Shown in pieces: positions 11,301-23,459 of a DNA stretch of 64,000 bases. The stretch is from Unio delphinus (taxonomy: Eukaryota; Mollusca; Bivalvia; Unionida; Unionidae). The stretch spans positions 5,163,001-5,227,000 of the forward strand of contig JAQISU010000132.1 in the NCBI GenBank assembly GCA_029339505.1. Direction: 5' to 3'. Under the pieces are notes generated by a model, which did not search any database, had not been told where the DNA came from, and saw nothing but the letters and a program-made list of their open reading frames with translations. The position numbers and the translations under genes were made by a program. The number at the start of each line of letters is the position of its first letter. The stretch's first letter is position 1.

Positions 11301-11639
11301 GGAGGAATTACTTTATGCCCTTTATTTTAACTTCTGGAGAAAATAAAAAGATCTTTAACAAACACTCACATATTTAAATCGTAAAATTATAGGGACATCA
11401 CTGGAGATTGCAACAAATTATGATGGAAAAGTTTTAAAACTGATTTAATGATTTCATAGGAATCATGGATGATTCAAGGGGAGCTGCAATGTCTAATATT
11501 CCATAAAATTTGTTTTTATAAATATAGACACATTAGCACTGTATACTGCAGAAATTAGCACATACAAGCCAGGCAACATTCATACAGTTTGTGAATGCAT
11601 TTTGATTATTTAAAAATGAGATAACCAAGACAGCCGTAC

Positions 11640-11829
11640 CTATCAAAACAGCACCAAGAATTTCAAATATTGTCCCTAGAATGCACGCCTGTCGAAGTGT
11701 AAGAACTTTCGCTCCAACTGAAGTTCCAAAGGAGTTTGCCACATCGTTGGCACCGATGCCAAATGCCAGGACAAAGGCGATGATAAACCCAACTATGACC
11801 ATCCATAGATACTCGTCGGGGACTAGCAT
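11640..11829 (-). CDS. SLC20: SLC20/PiT phosphate transporter, first coding exon
   Basis: This exon encodes residues 1-63 plus one base of a PiT sodium-phosphate symporter. The start ATG (11829-11827) is supported because the product begins [15 protein letters not shown], aligning with the short N-terminus typical of PiT2-type proteins. It then has a hydrophobic helix (about residues 9-25) and the family signature [14 protein letters not shown]. Asp29 in GAND and Glu56 in TIFEILG match residues essential for phosphate transport in vertebrate PiT2 (D28, E55). The exon ends ATA G at a GTACGG donor, phase 1. Thirty-one bases of 5' UTR (11830-11860) precede the ATG and begin at an acceptor (TTATTTTCAG), so at least one non-coding exon lies to the right. 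The three exons give about 144 of the ~550-680 residues usual for the family. Confidence 0.95.
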
Positions 11830-12020
11830 TTTGCTGAGAGATCTAAGACAATGCTGACACCTGAAAATAACAAAAAACGCAAAATAAAAAGAGCATTCAG
11901 ACAGTGATGGAATTATACCACCTTAATCTGGCTTAGAAAACCAACCGCTTGTCATGATCATGGCTGTCGCAGGTAATTTTTTTTTAAAGATGTAGAATCA
12001 GAGGGGACAATGCCGAATGG

Positions 12021-12568
12021 GAGCCAGTGTGACAACATTACATTAAGGTAAATGGGATCCGATGAGTGACAACATTACATTAAGGTACATGGGAGCCAAT
12101 GAGTGACAACATTACATTAAGGTACATGGGAGCCAATGAGTGACAACATTACATTAAGGTACATGGGAGCCGATGAGTGACAACATTACATTAAGGTACA
12201 TGGGAGCCGATGAGTGACAACATTACATTAAGGTACATGGGAGCCGATGAGTGACAACATTACATTAAGGTACATGGGAGCCAATGAGTGATAACATTAC
12301 ATTAAGGTACATGGGAACCGATAAGTGACATTACATTAAGGTACATGGGAGCCAATGAGTGACAACATTACATTAAGGTACATGGGAGCCGATGAGTGAC
12401 AACATTACATTAAGGTACATGGGAGCCAATGAGTGAGAACATTACATTAAGGTACATGGGAACCGATAAGTGACAACATTACATTAAGGTACATGGGAGC
12501 CAATGAGTGACAACATTACATTTAGGTACATGGGAGCCGATGAGTAACATTACATTAACGTAAATGCA
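12021..12568. repeat. 37-bp minisatellite array, ~15 copies
   Basis: The unit is TGACAACATTACATTAAGG plus TACATGGGAGCCGATGAG. Copies alternate between GCCGATGAG and GCCAATGAG, and two carry AACCGATAAG. One copy is shortened (TGACATTACATTAAGG). It lies about 160 bp upstream of the acceptor for PiT exon 1, so it is probably in the 5' UTR intron. Confidence 0.95.
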
Positions 12569-13177
12569 TACCTAATTAAAGATGAGAATTTAATGACTTT
12601 ATATTAATTCTTTGACATCAATTATATAATGCATCTAAATGCCAATTAAGTTTTCTCAGCTTAATAGTGTTTATCACTGCTTTTTTAAAGCCTGTGTAAA
12701 TGGGAAATGGTCTTTTTCCAGGAATCTTCAGTTTATTTACTGCTCAGGTGTTAACAGAAACGTCAATTCTATTTAATAACCGGTAAATCTCCTATCATAA
12801 TTTCTTGCTTGTAAATGGGAGAACCACTGCAATTTTGGACAATATAAACAAATTAGGGAACAAGCTTTCGTGATATTCTTAAAGATATCCCACAATTTGA
12901 CCATGTTGTCCCTATGATATTTCTTTTGCACGATAAAATTTGTTGCAAGGCTGTAATCAAATAATGCTTCAGTTTCAGACATGCAAATCCTTACATGACC
13001 ATCTCAGTAACTATGAGGTCGGTCAATTTTGTTTTGTTAAACTTGACCAGTTTTCTGTCATATGATACAAATTATCAGGTCAAGCTGGACGAGTTTCAAA
13101 GCCCTGAAGACTGATGCAGCAAACGAACACACCACATTCAACTAAAGAATAATTCAATTTTTTTTAAATTGGTGGTT
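12569..13177. other. No recognised feature
   Basis: AT-rich single-copy-looking DNA. A 69-codon minus-strand open frame at 12773-12982 has no recognisable domain and no splice context, so I do not call it a gene. Confidence 0.4.
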
Positions 13178-13412
13178 CTTGTTGTGGGGTTTAATGCCAA
13201 TTTCAGAACACAATATGCTATAGATTGTGCCCAGTATTAATGGTGGAAGAAGAACCCGGGAAAACCCCCGGAAAGAACCACCAACCCACGAAAAGCGATT
13301 GGCAAGCTTTCTCACATACCCACATTGGCCAAATCTGAGACTTGAACCTACGCAGACAGAGGTGAGACGGCAGTGATCCGTAAGGAGAGGACTTTAATCC
13401 ACTTGAGGCCCC
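13178..13412 (-). mobile_element. SINE family 1, minus strand
   Basis: The reverse complement carries the family 1 body. On the plus strand this reads GGTTTAATGCCAATTTC, GGAAGAAGAACCCGGG, CACCAACCCACGAAAAG, CAAGCTTTCTCACATACCC and then the inverse B box (AGACTTGAACCTACGCAG). The head ends near GAGAGGACTTTAATCC. It is close to full length and moderately diverged from the copy at 541. Confidence 0.8.
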
Positions 13413-13698
13413 TTATGATAGAATGTAGAAGTATATAGAATGGAAAACAGACACTATACAAAGTAAGCTGTTTATATTTCACTGAAATCCAGAAATAATG
13501 AATATAAATGTAACCATACTTTTTATTGTCAGTTTCTATAGTCAGCCTTGATGAATACTAGAATTCAGCCAAGCAATCAGCTTCATTAGTCTCAGTAACT
13601 GATATGATAGCATTAAGTAGTAATGAAACTGCACAACAGATGTGGTAGCTAAGGGTTAAAGCACTCCCTCTTTATAACAGTCAAGAGGTGAGTATACC

Positions 13699-13916
13699 GC
13701 CTTGTAGTACTCTTTCATTTTATCAGTCTAAGAGTGCAATAAAGTATACTAAGATACAGTACTCTACAATTAAAAACATTTAACGGGTGCTAGCAAATAC
13801 TGCCTTGTAGTACCCCTTCATTCTATCAGTCTAAGGGTGCAATAGAGTATACTTAGATACAATACTCTATCATTAAAAACATTTAATGGGTGCTAGCAAA
13901 TACTGCCATGTAGTAC
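13699..13916. repeat. 103-bp tandem duplication
   Basis: GCC(T/A)TGTAGTAC recurs at 13699, 13802 and 13905, exactly 103 bp apart. The two full units share CAGTCTAAG(A/G)GTGCAATA and AACATTTAA(C/T)GGGTGCTAGC. The AACATTTAATGGGTGC core is also found in the 52-bp array at 14968-16208, so the two arrays may have a common origin. Confidence 0.8.
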
Positions 13917-13985
13917 AGTGGGACCCCGCTATAACACGCCTCGTTATAACACGAATTCAGATATAACACGGTCGTATCATGGCTC
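13915..13985. mobile_element. Possible DNA-transposon terminus
   Basis: The sequence CAGTGGGACCCCGCTATAAC, followed by repeated TATAACACG motifs, resembles the terminal repeats of pogo/Tigger-like elements. No matching inverted end was seen in the window, so only one terminus can be supported. Confidence 0.35.
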
Positions 13986-14967
13986 CCGAAATTTCAGGTA
14001 ATTTATTACAGGTATTTTTCTCAAAGACCAAAAAAAAAAATCTTTTAAGTATGAAAAATAAAATACGTCAGGAGTTTAAAATTATCATTCTCATACTCGT
14101 CTAAAAAGTGCGAAAAAAAAACTGTGTAGAAAATGTATTATCATTTTGGGAGGAAATCACAAACAAAATCGAATATAAAATAATCATTGTATGGCTCCTA
14201 AAATTTAAAAAATTATGTCTTCTAGTTTTGTGCCAGAATAAACATCGTTAATACCAACCAATTGCTGGGCCTACTGAGAACTTTGATCTTTGTTTATTGT
14301 TGAAAAATGACAGCTCATAAGTGTCAATATTATTATTACTGATCCCTGAGCAATGAAGCCATCATGTCTCCTTTGTGTTTGTCTTGAATGCATTCCGAAT
14401 ACAATCGGTGCTCTAATAATCTCCGATATATGTTCTCTTAATTTCATACACAACTAAACAATAGCCAATGCGGGGGTTGATAAAAGATAGTCACCAGAAT
14501 GTATAAATCAATTAATTTAAGTACATTGTTTATCATCAAAGTGAACTGCTGAGCTAAACTTGTTCAAATCAGGGGGAAACGATTTATACAGAATCAAAGA
14601 AATAAAAGCTGCCAACATGTGTGCGTGGCTTGGCGGTGTTGTTTTATGCATTCTGTTGACTAGCAAATTCGAATTCTGCAACTGAGAACTATAATTGACT
14701 TTGCCAAGAGCAAACGTGACATTAGCAGAAAGCAGCTAAAAAGGGTTTTTCAAAAAATAACAACTATTGACAGATGAGAAATGTAATGGTATAAAATGTA
14801 TATGACACAGAGGTCTCAGAAACGCTTAATTACGCGTATTTGAATGCAAATATTTGATCTGCGACACATAAATCACTCCATGCAGGAGTCCTCCGTATGA
14901 ATGCAAATAGCTGGGAGACAAAGTGAGTGTTGATTACTTTATCATTTTGGCTGTGCTGATATTTACA
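13986..14967. other. No recognised feature
   Basis: AT-rich DNA with A-runs. Short open frames (for example 14271-14453 minus) have no recognisable domain. It may include the interior of the transposon whose terminus is at 13915, but nothing shows this. Confidence 0.35.
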
Positions 14968-16208
14968 GTGCCATATAATGTACAACCTAATAGGACTCCC
15001 TCAATATAACATTCAATGGGTGCCATATAATGTACAACCTAATAGGACTCCCTCAATATAACATTCAATTGGTGCCATATAATGTACAACCTAATAGGAC
15101 TCCCTCAATATAACATTCAATGGGTGCCATATAATGTACAACCTAATAGGACTCCCTCAATATAACATTCAATGGGTGCCATATAATGTACAACATAATA
15201 GAACTCCCTCAATATAACATTCAATTGGTGCCATATAATGTACAACCTAATAGGACTCCCTCAATATAACATTCAATGGGTGCCAATTTAATGTACAACC
15301 TAATAGGACTCCCTCAATATAACATTCAATGGGTGCCATATAATGTACAACCTAATAGGACTCCCTCAATATAACATTCAATGGGTGCCATATAATGTAC
15401 AACCTAATAGGACTCCCTCAATATAACATTCAATGGGTGGAAAGAGTATACTAGCATATAGCAATGACTTTTTATAGCATTCCATGGGTACCATATAATG
15501 TACAACCTAATAAGGCTCCCTAATTATAACATTCAATGGGTGCCATATAATATACTACCCCATAGGACTCCATAATTATAACATTCAATGGGTGCCATAT
15601 AATATACTACCCCATAGTACTCCATAATTATAACATTCAATGGGTCAGGTGCCATATAATATACTACCTGATAGGACTCCATAATTATAACATTCAATGG
15701 GTACCATATAATATACTACCTAATAGGACTCCCTAATTATAGGTCAATGGATGCCATATAATATACTACCTAATAGGTCTCCTTAGTTATAACATTTAAT
15801 GGGTGCCATATAATATAATACCTAACAGGACTCCCTAGTTATAACATTCAATGGGTCAGGTGCCATATAATATACTACCTGATAGGACTCCATAATTATA
15901 ACATTCAATGGGTGCCATATAAATATACTACCTAATAAGATTCCCTAATTATAGGTCAATGGGTGCCATATAATATACTACCCAATAGGACTCCATAATT
16001 ATAACATTTAATGGGTACCATATAATATACTACCTAATAGGACTCCCTAGTTATAACATTCAATGGGTCAGGTGCCATATAATATACTACCCCATAGGAC
16101 TCCATAATTATAACATTCAATGGGTACCATATAATATACTACCTAATAGGACTCCCTAGTTATAACATTCAATGGGTGCCATATAATATACTACCTAATA
16201 GGACTCCA
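14968..16208. repeat. 52-bp minisatellite array, two subfamilies
   Basis: The unit is TGCCATATAATGTACAACC plus TAATAGGACTCCCTCAAT and ATAACATTCAATGGG. From 14968 to 15437 about nine copies have TGTACAACC and CCTCAATAT. From about 15485 to 16208 the copies have ATACTACC and AATTATAA and several carry an extra CAGG before TGCC. A diverged 47-bp stretch separates the blocks. The second block is itself built of multi-unit repeats (the GTCAGGTGCC variant recurs about every 200 bp). Confidence 0.95.
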
Positions 16209-16924
16209 TAAACACTATTTAGTGATACACAAAATATACAGCCTTATAGTATTCCCTTATTATAAATATGTTCATGAACATACACTGAATTGTAGTGAGG
16301 CTGACGTATAATGAAATACACGATCCATATAATTTTTAAACCAATATGACCAGATCTTACACCAGGAACTATATTACCAGATCCTGTACCAGGAACTATG
16401 TTATAACGAAATACATGATCCATATGTAAAATAAGGCACACATCTATTTTAATACCATCAGATGAAACTGGATCAATGAACATATCTCATACCAGGAACC
16501 ATAGTACAATGAAGTACATCAAATGTTACCACCTTATAAATGGATTGGGATTCATGACTATTTTATATCTGGAACCATGTTATAAGAAAGTACAATTTTA
16601 CCAACACTTCATGAAATGGGATTCATGACCATAACTTAAAGCAGGATCCATGCTATAAAAACTTTTTGAAAGGGAGGTCATTCTAAATACCAAGGTAAAT
16701 AAAAATCTAAAATTTACAAGATTGCAATAACTGCTCTAACAATCTGCAATGTACATGAATCAAAGCAAGCTTTCTCAGTGTTAATTCCATCCAAATAAAA
16801 TCCGGTTTTCTACTTGTACTCGTGTAAACGAATATGCAAGTCTACTTAATTATGTCTGTCTCAAGAGGCCTTTATTTAATCAATTGAACAAGACTAAATG
16901 GGGTTTTGAGTTTCAAGTTATTTT
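16209..16924. other. Diverged continuation of repeats, no gene
   Basis: Fragments such as ACCAGGAACTAT and CCATATGTAAAAT recur a few times between 16320 and 16650, suggesting an old decayed repeat array. A 79-codon minus-strand frame here has no recognisable domain. Confidence 0.4.
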
Positions 16925-17870
16925 ATCAGGTATAATGTGCTATATATGGATGCCAGTATAACTGGGAGAGGAAGAACTACGGAAAAGCATACAAAAACCA
17001 CAAACCAGACAACCCTGATGAATCCAATTCAATATGGCTGTTGATTTGAGTCCATAAATTTGAGCATTTTTCAGTAAGGTGTAATAAAATATCATAAACT
17101 GCTACTGTAACACTGAAAAATGTAATTAAAAGTTCAGAATTCGGAATGTGCAGCGACAATAAACATTATGTTCAACTGAAATGTTTGTAAAGTATATGTA
17201 GACTTCATTAACCACAAGTACAGTTGCACAAATTTTATATTTTAGTTCCAAACCCTAAGCATCTTGTTGGCTTACTGTTGTCTGTCAACTTGACGTGATG
17301 CTTGGAAATTTAATTTCTATTTCACATGATGACAGCAATCATATCTCCCAACTCGAGTCCTACTCAAATTGGCACATGATTCCAACAAACCTAACTGTGC
17401 TGATTATTTTCTCTTCTGTCTCTTGGTGGATGCCATTTTTAAAAAAAGTCTATGATCAACAGTTTGATCATGCAGATGCTTTGCATAAACAAATACAGTT
17501 TAAAGCATCTGATGTACTGCTGTAAGTTAGTCTTGTTCCCTAAACAATTTCACTACTTTTCTACTTTAAACATGAAACCCAGATCCAAATCAAACACAGA
17601 TGAACAAATTTTCCGAATTTTTCGGCAAAGGTCATTTTGTCTGTAGTTTTTTCTCTGATGCTGCAAGTCTGTATTTGAAGAGTAATTATCGTAAGACTTA
17701 TGGCAAAATCATAAAAGTTGGCAGGTCTACCACCATCCCATGGGAAGCTACTGATAAGCTTTCTCAAATATTCACAATGCCCAAGCTCAAGACTCGAGCC
17801 AACGTGGACAGAGATGAGATGACTTGATTGGTAAAAGTAAGCACTTTTAGATCAATGTCACATAGGGCCC
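16925..17870 (-). mobile_element. SINE family 1 copy split by ~710 bp
   Basis: The 3' half of the SINE (plus strand: GTGCTATATATGGATGCC, GGGAGAGGAAGAACTACGG, CACAAACCAGACAACC) lies at about 16925-17012. The remaining half (CCCATGGGAAGCTACTG, AAGCTTTCTCAAATATTCAC, the inverse B-box region AAGACTCGAGCCAACG, then TTTTAGATC) resumes at about 17720-17870 in the same orientation and correct order. The intervening ~710 bp has no recognisable domain or inverted termini. The simplest reading is a SINE interrupted by a later insertion. Confidence 0.6.
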
Positions 17871-18569
17871 AGAAATTAAACGCAAGAAACATTGTGAAAA
17901 AATGTCTGAATAGCCATAAAATCTCTAAAAGATCTTCTATTTCCATAACTAAATGCATAAAACTGCCCAAATCAAAGTTTAAGTTTTTTGTGCAAATATG
18001 TTAACATGGACTTAGGAAATGTGCAGACATAAAGATGGACAGCACTAAATCAATAACCAGCAACCTCTATTGCAATGGATGTATAATAAACAAACAAACA
18101 ATCAATGAATGTAGCTTTAATGAATAAAGTTTGCCTATGTTCTCGTGTAAGTCTACATTAGACTTGTATAAGACAGTCTAATATGATCAATACTGACTTA
18201 TAATGAAGACATGATTTATAATGAGTCTACATCAAACTTGTCTATGATCAATGCTGACTTATGAGGACATGATTTATGGTTGATGTAGGTCACAATGACC
18301 TCTGATCTGGTAATTTCTTTTATTCAGCCATTTCCCCAATAAGCATCTTTTAATAGTACACAATCCAATACTGTCATACTTGGTTATAAGCCAAGTCCAA
18401 CTGCATAATGCATAAATCCAGATCTTCCTTCCCATCATGCACCAGCAGATCTAGGTCTGTGTAGTTTGTTAGGAGTACTCAATAAACAAATAAAAGACTG
18501 TGACCTGCAGGTGCATTATGCTATGCAATTTCAGGACCATTGCTCTTGTCAGAAAGCCTTACCTTATAA
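17871..18569. other. No recognised feature
   Basis: AT-rich DNA with short imperfect repeats around 18160-18260 (TCTACAT...GACTTGT and ACATGATTTAT occur twice). No coding signal. Confidence 0.4.
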
Positions 18570-18574
18570 ATGTG

Positions 18575-19262
18575 TATATACGGTATAAGAATGAGTATAT
18601 ACGGTATAAGAATGAGTATATACAGTATAAGAATGAGTATATACGGTATAAGAATGAGCATATACGGTATAAGAATGAGTATATACAGTATAAGAATGAG
18701 TATATACAGCATAAGAATGAGCATATACGGTATAAGAATGAGTATATACAGTATAAGAATGAGTATATACAGTATAAGAATGAGCATATACGGTATAAGA
18801 ATGAGTATATACAGTATAAGAATGAGTATATACAGTATAAGAATGAGTATATACAGTATAAGAATGAGCATATACGGTATAAGAATGAGTATATACAGTA
18901 TAAGAATGAGTATATACAGTATAAGAATGAGTATATACGGAATAAGAATGAGCATATACGGTATAAGAATGAGTATATACAGTATAAGAATGAGTATATA
19001 CAGTATAAGAATGAGCATATACGGTATAAGAATGAGTATATACGGTATAAGAATGAGTATATACGGTATAAGAATGAGTATATACGGTATAAGAATGAGT
19101 ATATACGGTAAAAGAATGAGTATATACGGTATAAGAATGAGAATATACGGTATAAGAATGAGTATATACGGTATAAGAATGAGTATATACGGTATAAGAA
19201 TGAGCATATACGGTATAAGAATGAGTATATACAGTATAAGAATAAGTATATACGGTATAAGA
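18575..19262. repeat. 21-bp minisatellite array, ~33 copies
   Basis: The unit is GTATATACGGTATAAGAATGA with CGG/CAG and GTAT/GCAT variants. Because 21 is a multiple of three and the unit lacks stops in several frames, long repetitive open frames (200-260 codons) arise on both strands. None has a non-repeat domain, so these are not genes. Confidence 0.97.
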
Positions 19263-19430
19263 AACTGAACTATAGAGACGATAGTCCATCTTAAATAAAT
19301 GATGCTCAAGTAAAAGAAAGAAATTTGTAAAAATTCATGAAAAACCCATCTCTTTCCAAATCGTTTCTGCTAAACTGTCAGGCTGAGTTTAAGTGTACAC
19401 TGCACCACTGTGACACTGACCCCTAGTTTT

Positions 19431-19615
19431 CCTCTTTGGCACAAGAGTGTTGTCTCTATGGCACAAGAGTGTTGTCTCTTTGGCACAAGTGTTGTCTCTA
19501 TGGCACAAGAGTGTTGTCTCTTTGGCACAAGAGTGTTGTCTCTATGGCACAAGAGTGTTGTCTCTATGGCACAAGAGTGTTGTCTCTTTGGCACAAGAGT
19601 GTTGTCTCTTTGGCA
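19431..19615. repeat. 22-bp minisatellite array, ~8 copies
   Basis: The unit is TGGCACAAGAGTGTTGTCTC plus TT or AT. One copy lacks GA (20 bp). It ends in CACCATTGGGGTGC. Confidence 0.95.
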
Positions 19616-21177
19616 CCATTGGGGTGCACATAAAAGACCTCTACAATAAAGATAAATGATAATTTTATCTGATATTAGACCAACTGAATCTAGTTCATCT
19701 CAGGCTGGCTCACTAGACAGTGTACATTCATTGCCAAAGAAGCACAATGAAAATCAATTTCAATCAAATGTCTTAATGATTTATTGATTAGCCTTGGCAA
19801 CAATCAATAACACAAGGTGAATGATCATCGATAGAAAATGTAAAAAGAAGATGAAATCTGTAAAAAGATGGCTGCATTATTCCAAAAGTTTTGTACTGGA
19901 TTAACAGAGCTGGCAAAATCTCCAAACAATTAATTATTAGAGTAATTGCTACTAATTAATAATTTAATTAATTTTTAGAGTAATTGCTACTAAATTCAAA
20001 ACTAAGGATGATACTTGATAGGTTAGTCTAAGCAAAGCTGAAAATGATATTTATTTGACCTTCAACACATAACAGATAAAAAAAATTTCAAAATGAATTA
20101 AACTTTGTTGTCTCTTATATAGTCTCTTCTGCCCCTTTCCCTCTTGGTATGGGCTCTTGTGCCCCAGTACCGTATTTTCCGGCCTACAAGTCGATATATT
20201 TTACTTGAAAGTCAGGTCTTCATCTTATACTCCAAATCGACATGCATATGGATTGTCACTGAAATTGAATCAACTTGTATATGGAGTACATTTCCCGGTA
20301 TACTAATAAAACTGTGATATAATCGTCATACTCAAAAACAGGTCAGATATAAATACAAATTCTTGCTAAATTACTATATCAATAAATTGTTGTAAACAAA
20401 TATGACGGCATTTATATTTGTTTTGTCATTATTTAATTTGCATTCTGCATAAATTTTCTTATTTCTCAAAAATGAAATACAAGAAAACAATTACCGGTAA
20501 GAAATTCACCGAGCCACATAGCACACTTACGGTCTATACTCTGTATTGTATGGTACTAGTTTGTTTCCAAAAAAAAATTTCAAATAATTTTGTTTTATTC
20601 TTCCTTTTTAACCTACCCTCATTCTTCCTGGTCACATTTTAGCAAGTGGTTCATTGATAATTGATTATCCAGTATACTGTTGGACACACGAGAGTGATTA
20701 CCAGCATAGCTTTTTCATTGATCTAATTGATCCTACAAAGGGATGTAATACATATTAACTCAAGCATTCTATGATTATTTATAAAATGCCGTAGATTATG
20801 CTTTCAACTGAATACCACAATTCATATATTTATAATTTTATTTCATAAGTTTCTCAAATAAATATGGTTTAAACTAGAGCAAAATTAAATAATAAAAATT
20901 AGTACTCAGAGATCATCAGTGATCCATTTTTAGTTTCGCATTTCAGTTTAAAGCAAACTGTAATGTCAACACATCACCTATATTCATTCTTAACCAGCTG
21001 TCGTTTTGATGTCTCACTTTGATTTTACCGGTAGTTGATAAATTTGTCATTGGTTGCAGCAACTGTTTAAACCCTGATATTGGCTTTGGCTACTAATACT
21101 AGTTACCGTATTGCTGGTACCCCATTATCATTAATCTACATCAATTACGCTACCCATTTTTAATATCAAGTGGATTA
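19616..21177. other. Mostly unassigned; one MITE-like terminus
   Basis: AT-rich DNA with a short direct duplication of AGAGTAATTGCTACTA near 19940 and 19976. At 20170-20250 the sequence ACCGTATTTTCCGGCCTAC, followed by AAGTCGA and CTTATACTCC, resembles the widespread invertebrate and fish repeat that begins CCGTATTTTCCGG. No second terminus is visible. No gene is recognised. Confidence 0.4.
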
Positions 21178-21450
21178 AGACCTTGAACTCAATGTTAGAA
21201 AGCAATCAATTTGGTATTGACCTTAAACTCAAATGTTAGAATGCTATCAATTTGGTATTGACCAAGAACTCAATGTTGGAATGCTATCAGTTTGATACTG
21301 ACCTTGAACTCAATGTCAGAATGCAAATAAGTTTGATATTCATCTTAAAATCAATGTTAGAATGCTGTCAACCTGACATTGACCTTGAAATCAATGTTAG
21401 AATGCCAACTATCAACTTGACATTGACCATGAAATCAATGTTAGAGTTTT
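21178..21450. repeat. ~41-bp degenerate tandem repeat
   Basis: About six copies of TTGACCTTGAACTCAATG plus TTAGAATGCTATCAATTTG, with increasing divergence to the right. It is older-looking than the neighbouring arrays. Confidence 0.85.
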
Positions 21451-22062
21451 GACTATCAAGTTGATCACTGCAAAACTATGAAATAAGCTTCTAATCTAAA
21501 CTCGCATGTCATTATAATCACAAAGTTCAGCAAAACAAAATACATAAAAGCATGTGACCTTTGACCTTCCTCCAGGGTCTAGTAAATATGGTCATCATAA
21601 CTGAACTATTTTCAATCAGGACCAATAATACAAGAGGTGCTTCAGTAAAAATTCCATGCGAGTACCACCACCTTTTAGAGTCGGGTGGTGATAATGAAAT
21701 TTCTAAGATGGCAACCATGCTGCGAGACCAGGCCAGCTCCATTTGTTTCTGTTAATACAGTTATAGTGTTGAGGCAAAAAACAAACTACAACAGTCAATT
21801 CAGAAATAGCATAACAAAAATCATTCAAAAGTGTTTGAAAAGAATTAGTTTAATGTTATCAGCAATGATATCTTTGATTGGGGATAGTCTTCATTTGTAT
21901 AAAGCACAGCCTTTGTGTTTGGAATCTATCAACACTGGTCCAATTCTTTCTAGTATCTGACCTTCAAAAATAATTATCTGAAAGGTTTTTATCTTTGTAT
22001 TAATTCCAACCATATTTAATGGTGGAACACCTTTTTTTATGTACTAACTGAAAAGGGTTTCA
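21451..22062. other. No recognised feature
   Basis: Open frames of 64-91 codons at 21561-21960 (plus) and 21527-21742 (minus) overlap each other and have no recognisable domain. Confidence 0.4.
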
Positions 22063-22697
22063 TACCAAATTACTTTATGTAAAATACTGTATAGCTTAAA
22101 GTTAATACCAAATTACTGTATGTAAAATACTGTATAGCTTAAAGTTAATTACTTTATGTAAAATACTGTATAGCTTAAAGTTAATTACTTTATGTAAAAT
22201 ACTGAAAAGCTTAAAGTTAATTACTGTATGAAAAATACTGTATAGCTTAAAGTTAATTACTTTATGTAAAATACTGTATAGCTTAAAGTTAATACCAAAT
22301 TACTGTATGTAAAATACTGTATAGCTTAAAGTTAATTACTTTATGTAAAATACTGTATAGCTTAAAGTTAATTACTTTATGTAAAATACTGAAAAGCTTA
22401 AAGTTAATTACTGTATGTAAAATACTGTATAGCTTAAAGTTAATTTCTTTATGTAAAATACTGTATAGCTTAAAGTTAATTACTTTATGTAAAATACTGT
22501 ATAGCTTAAAGTTAATTACTTTATGTAAAATACTGTATAGCTTAAAGTTAATTACTTTATGTAAAATACTGTATAGCTTAAAGTTAATTACTTTATGTAA
22601 AATACTGTATAGCTTAAAGTTAATTACTTTATGTAAAATACTGTATAGCTTAAAGTTAATTACTTTATGTAAAATACTGTATAGCTTAAAGTTAATG
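22063..22697. repeat. 36-bp minisatellite array, ~17 copies
   Basis: The unit is TTACTTTATGTAAAATACTG plus TATAGCTTAAAGTTAA. A longer variant adds ATACCAAA before TTACTGTATG. Variant order recurs (the TACCAAATTACTG block appears near 22060, 22108 and 22290), suggesting duplication of several units at once. The right half is very homogeneous. Confidence 0.95.
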
Positions 22698-23459
22698 CTG
22701 TTTTTAAAAGCTCTCTAAAAGTTTTCAAAATTTTAGTTCTCCAAGATGATGAAATTCTTTTCATTGTGACAGGTGCCCATTTTTTGGGCTGAGGGCATTT
22801 AAAGCAATTACAATGAACTTATTGGATAGACATGCTAAATAAATTTAAAAAAATAAAAATAATGCATACGATAATGACAACAACAGCAACAAATACAACA
22901 TCTCTTCTAGATAATAACTGGGCATTAACATTAACCCTCCAACAATTTTCAAACAGATGTGTTCATTTTGTATTTTTAAATGGTAACAAAACCCCACATC
23001 AAATTGGCAGGCATCAGACCAGGACTGCACAGGTCTACAAAGTGGGGCAGGTAAACACTGCCAGACAGTTTCCTTACCCTGACAAAGGACCCATGGAAAT
23101 TATTTCCAGGTAAGATCAAAGGCTGTTAGCACCTGACTGACAGGTAAATAAGCTGAGTTCTTGTAAAACTGTCTGTGATCTGAGAGACAAAATTAAACAG
23201 TTCAATGTCCTGGCTGCACTCAAATACCATGTGTATTTGATGATAGGAACACCTTTAAAATGAAAAACAGACCTGCCAACCCTAACAGTACTCTCAGTAA
23301 AGCATTGGATCCATATCTTTCTGTTTGACCAATTTTCATTGACATGCAACTGTAAAGTAAGTTCTCCTTAACTCCACTAAATCTAATATCCAATTCAAAT
23401 ATTAATGAGCCAACTTTACTGCAACAATCATATTTCCCTAGCTTATGCTTTTCTTCCAC
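22698..23459. other. No recognised feature
   Basis: Open frames at 22832-23113 (plus) and 23116-23459 (minus) show no recognised domain and lack splice context. Confidence 0.4.

Larger units (their letters stand above)
5570..11639 (-). other. PiT intron between coding exons 1 and 2
   Basis: A 6.1 kb intron, GTACGG donor at 11639 and TTACAG acceptor at 5570. Much of it is repeats: a 25-bp array, (GT)n, (TAA)n, a piggyBac relic and a decayed CxxC coding relic. Non-repeat stretches 5570-5843 and 8023-8320 show nothing recognisable. Confidence 0.85.

Noticed and set aside
18500..19309. Open frames of 203-262 codons on both strands
   Set aside because: They consist only of a 21-bp tandem repeat whose period is a multiple of three; no domain, splice or start context.
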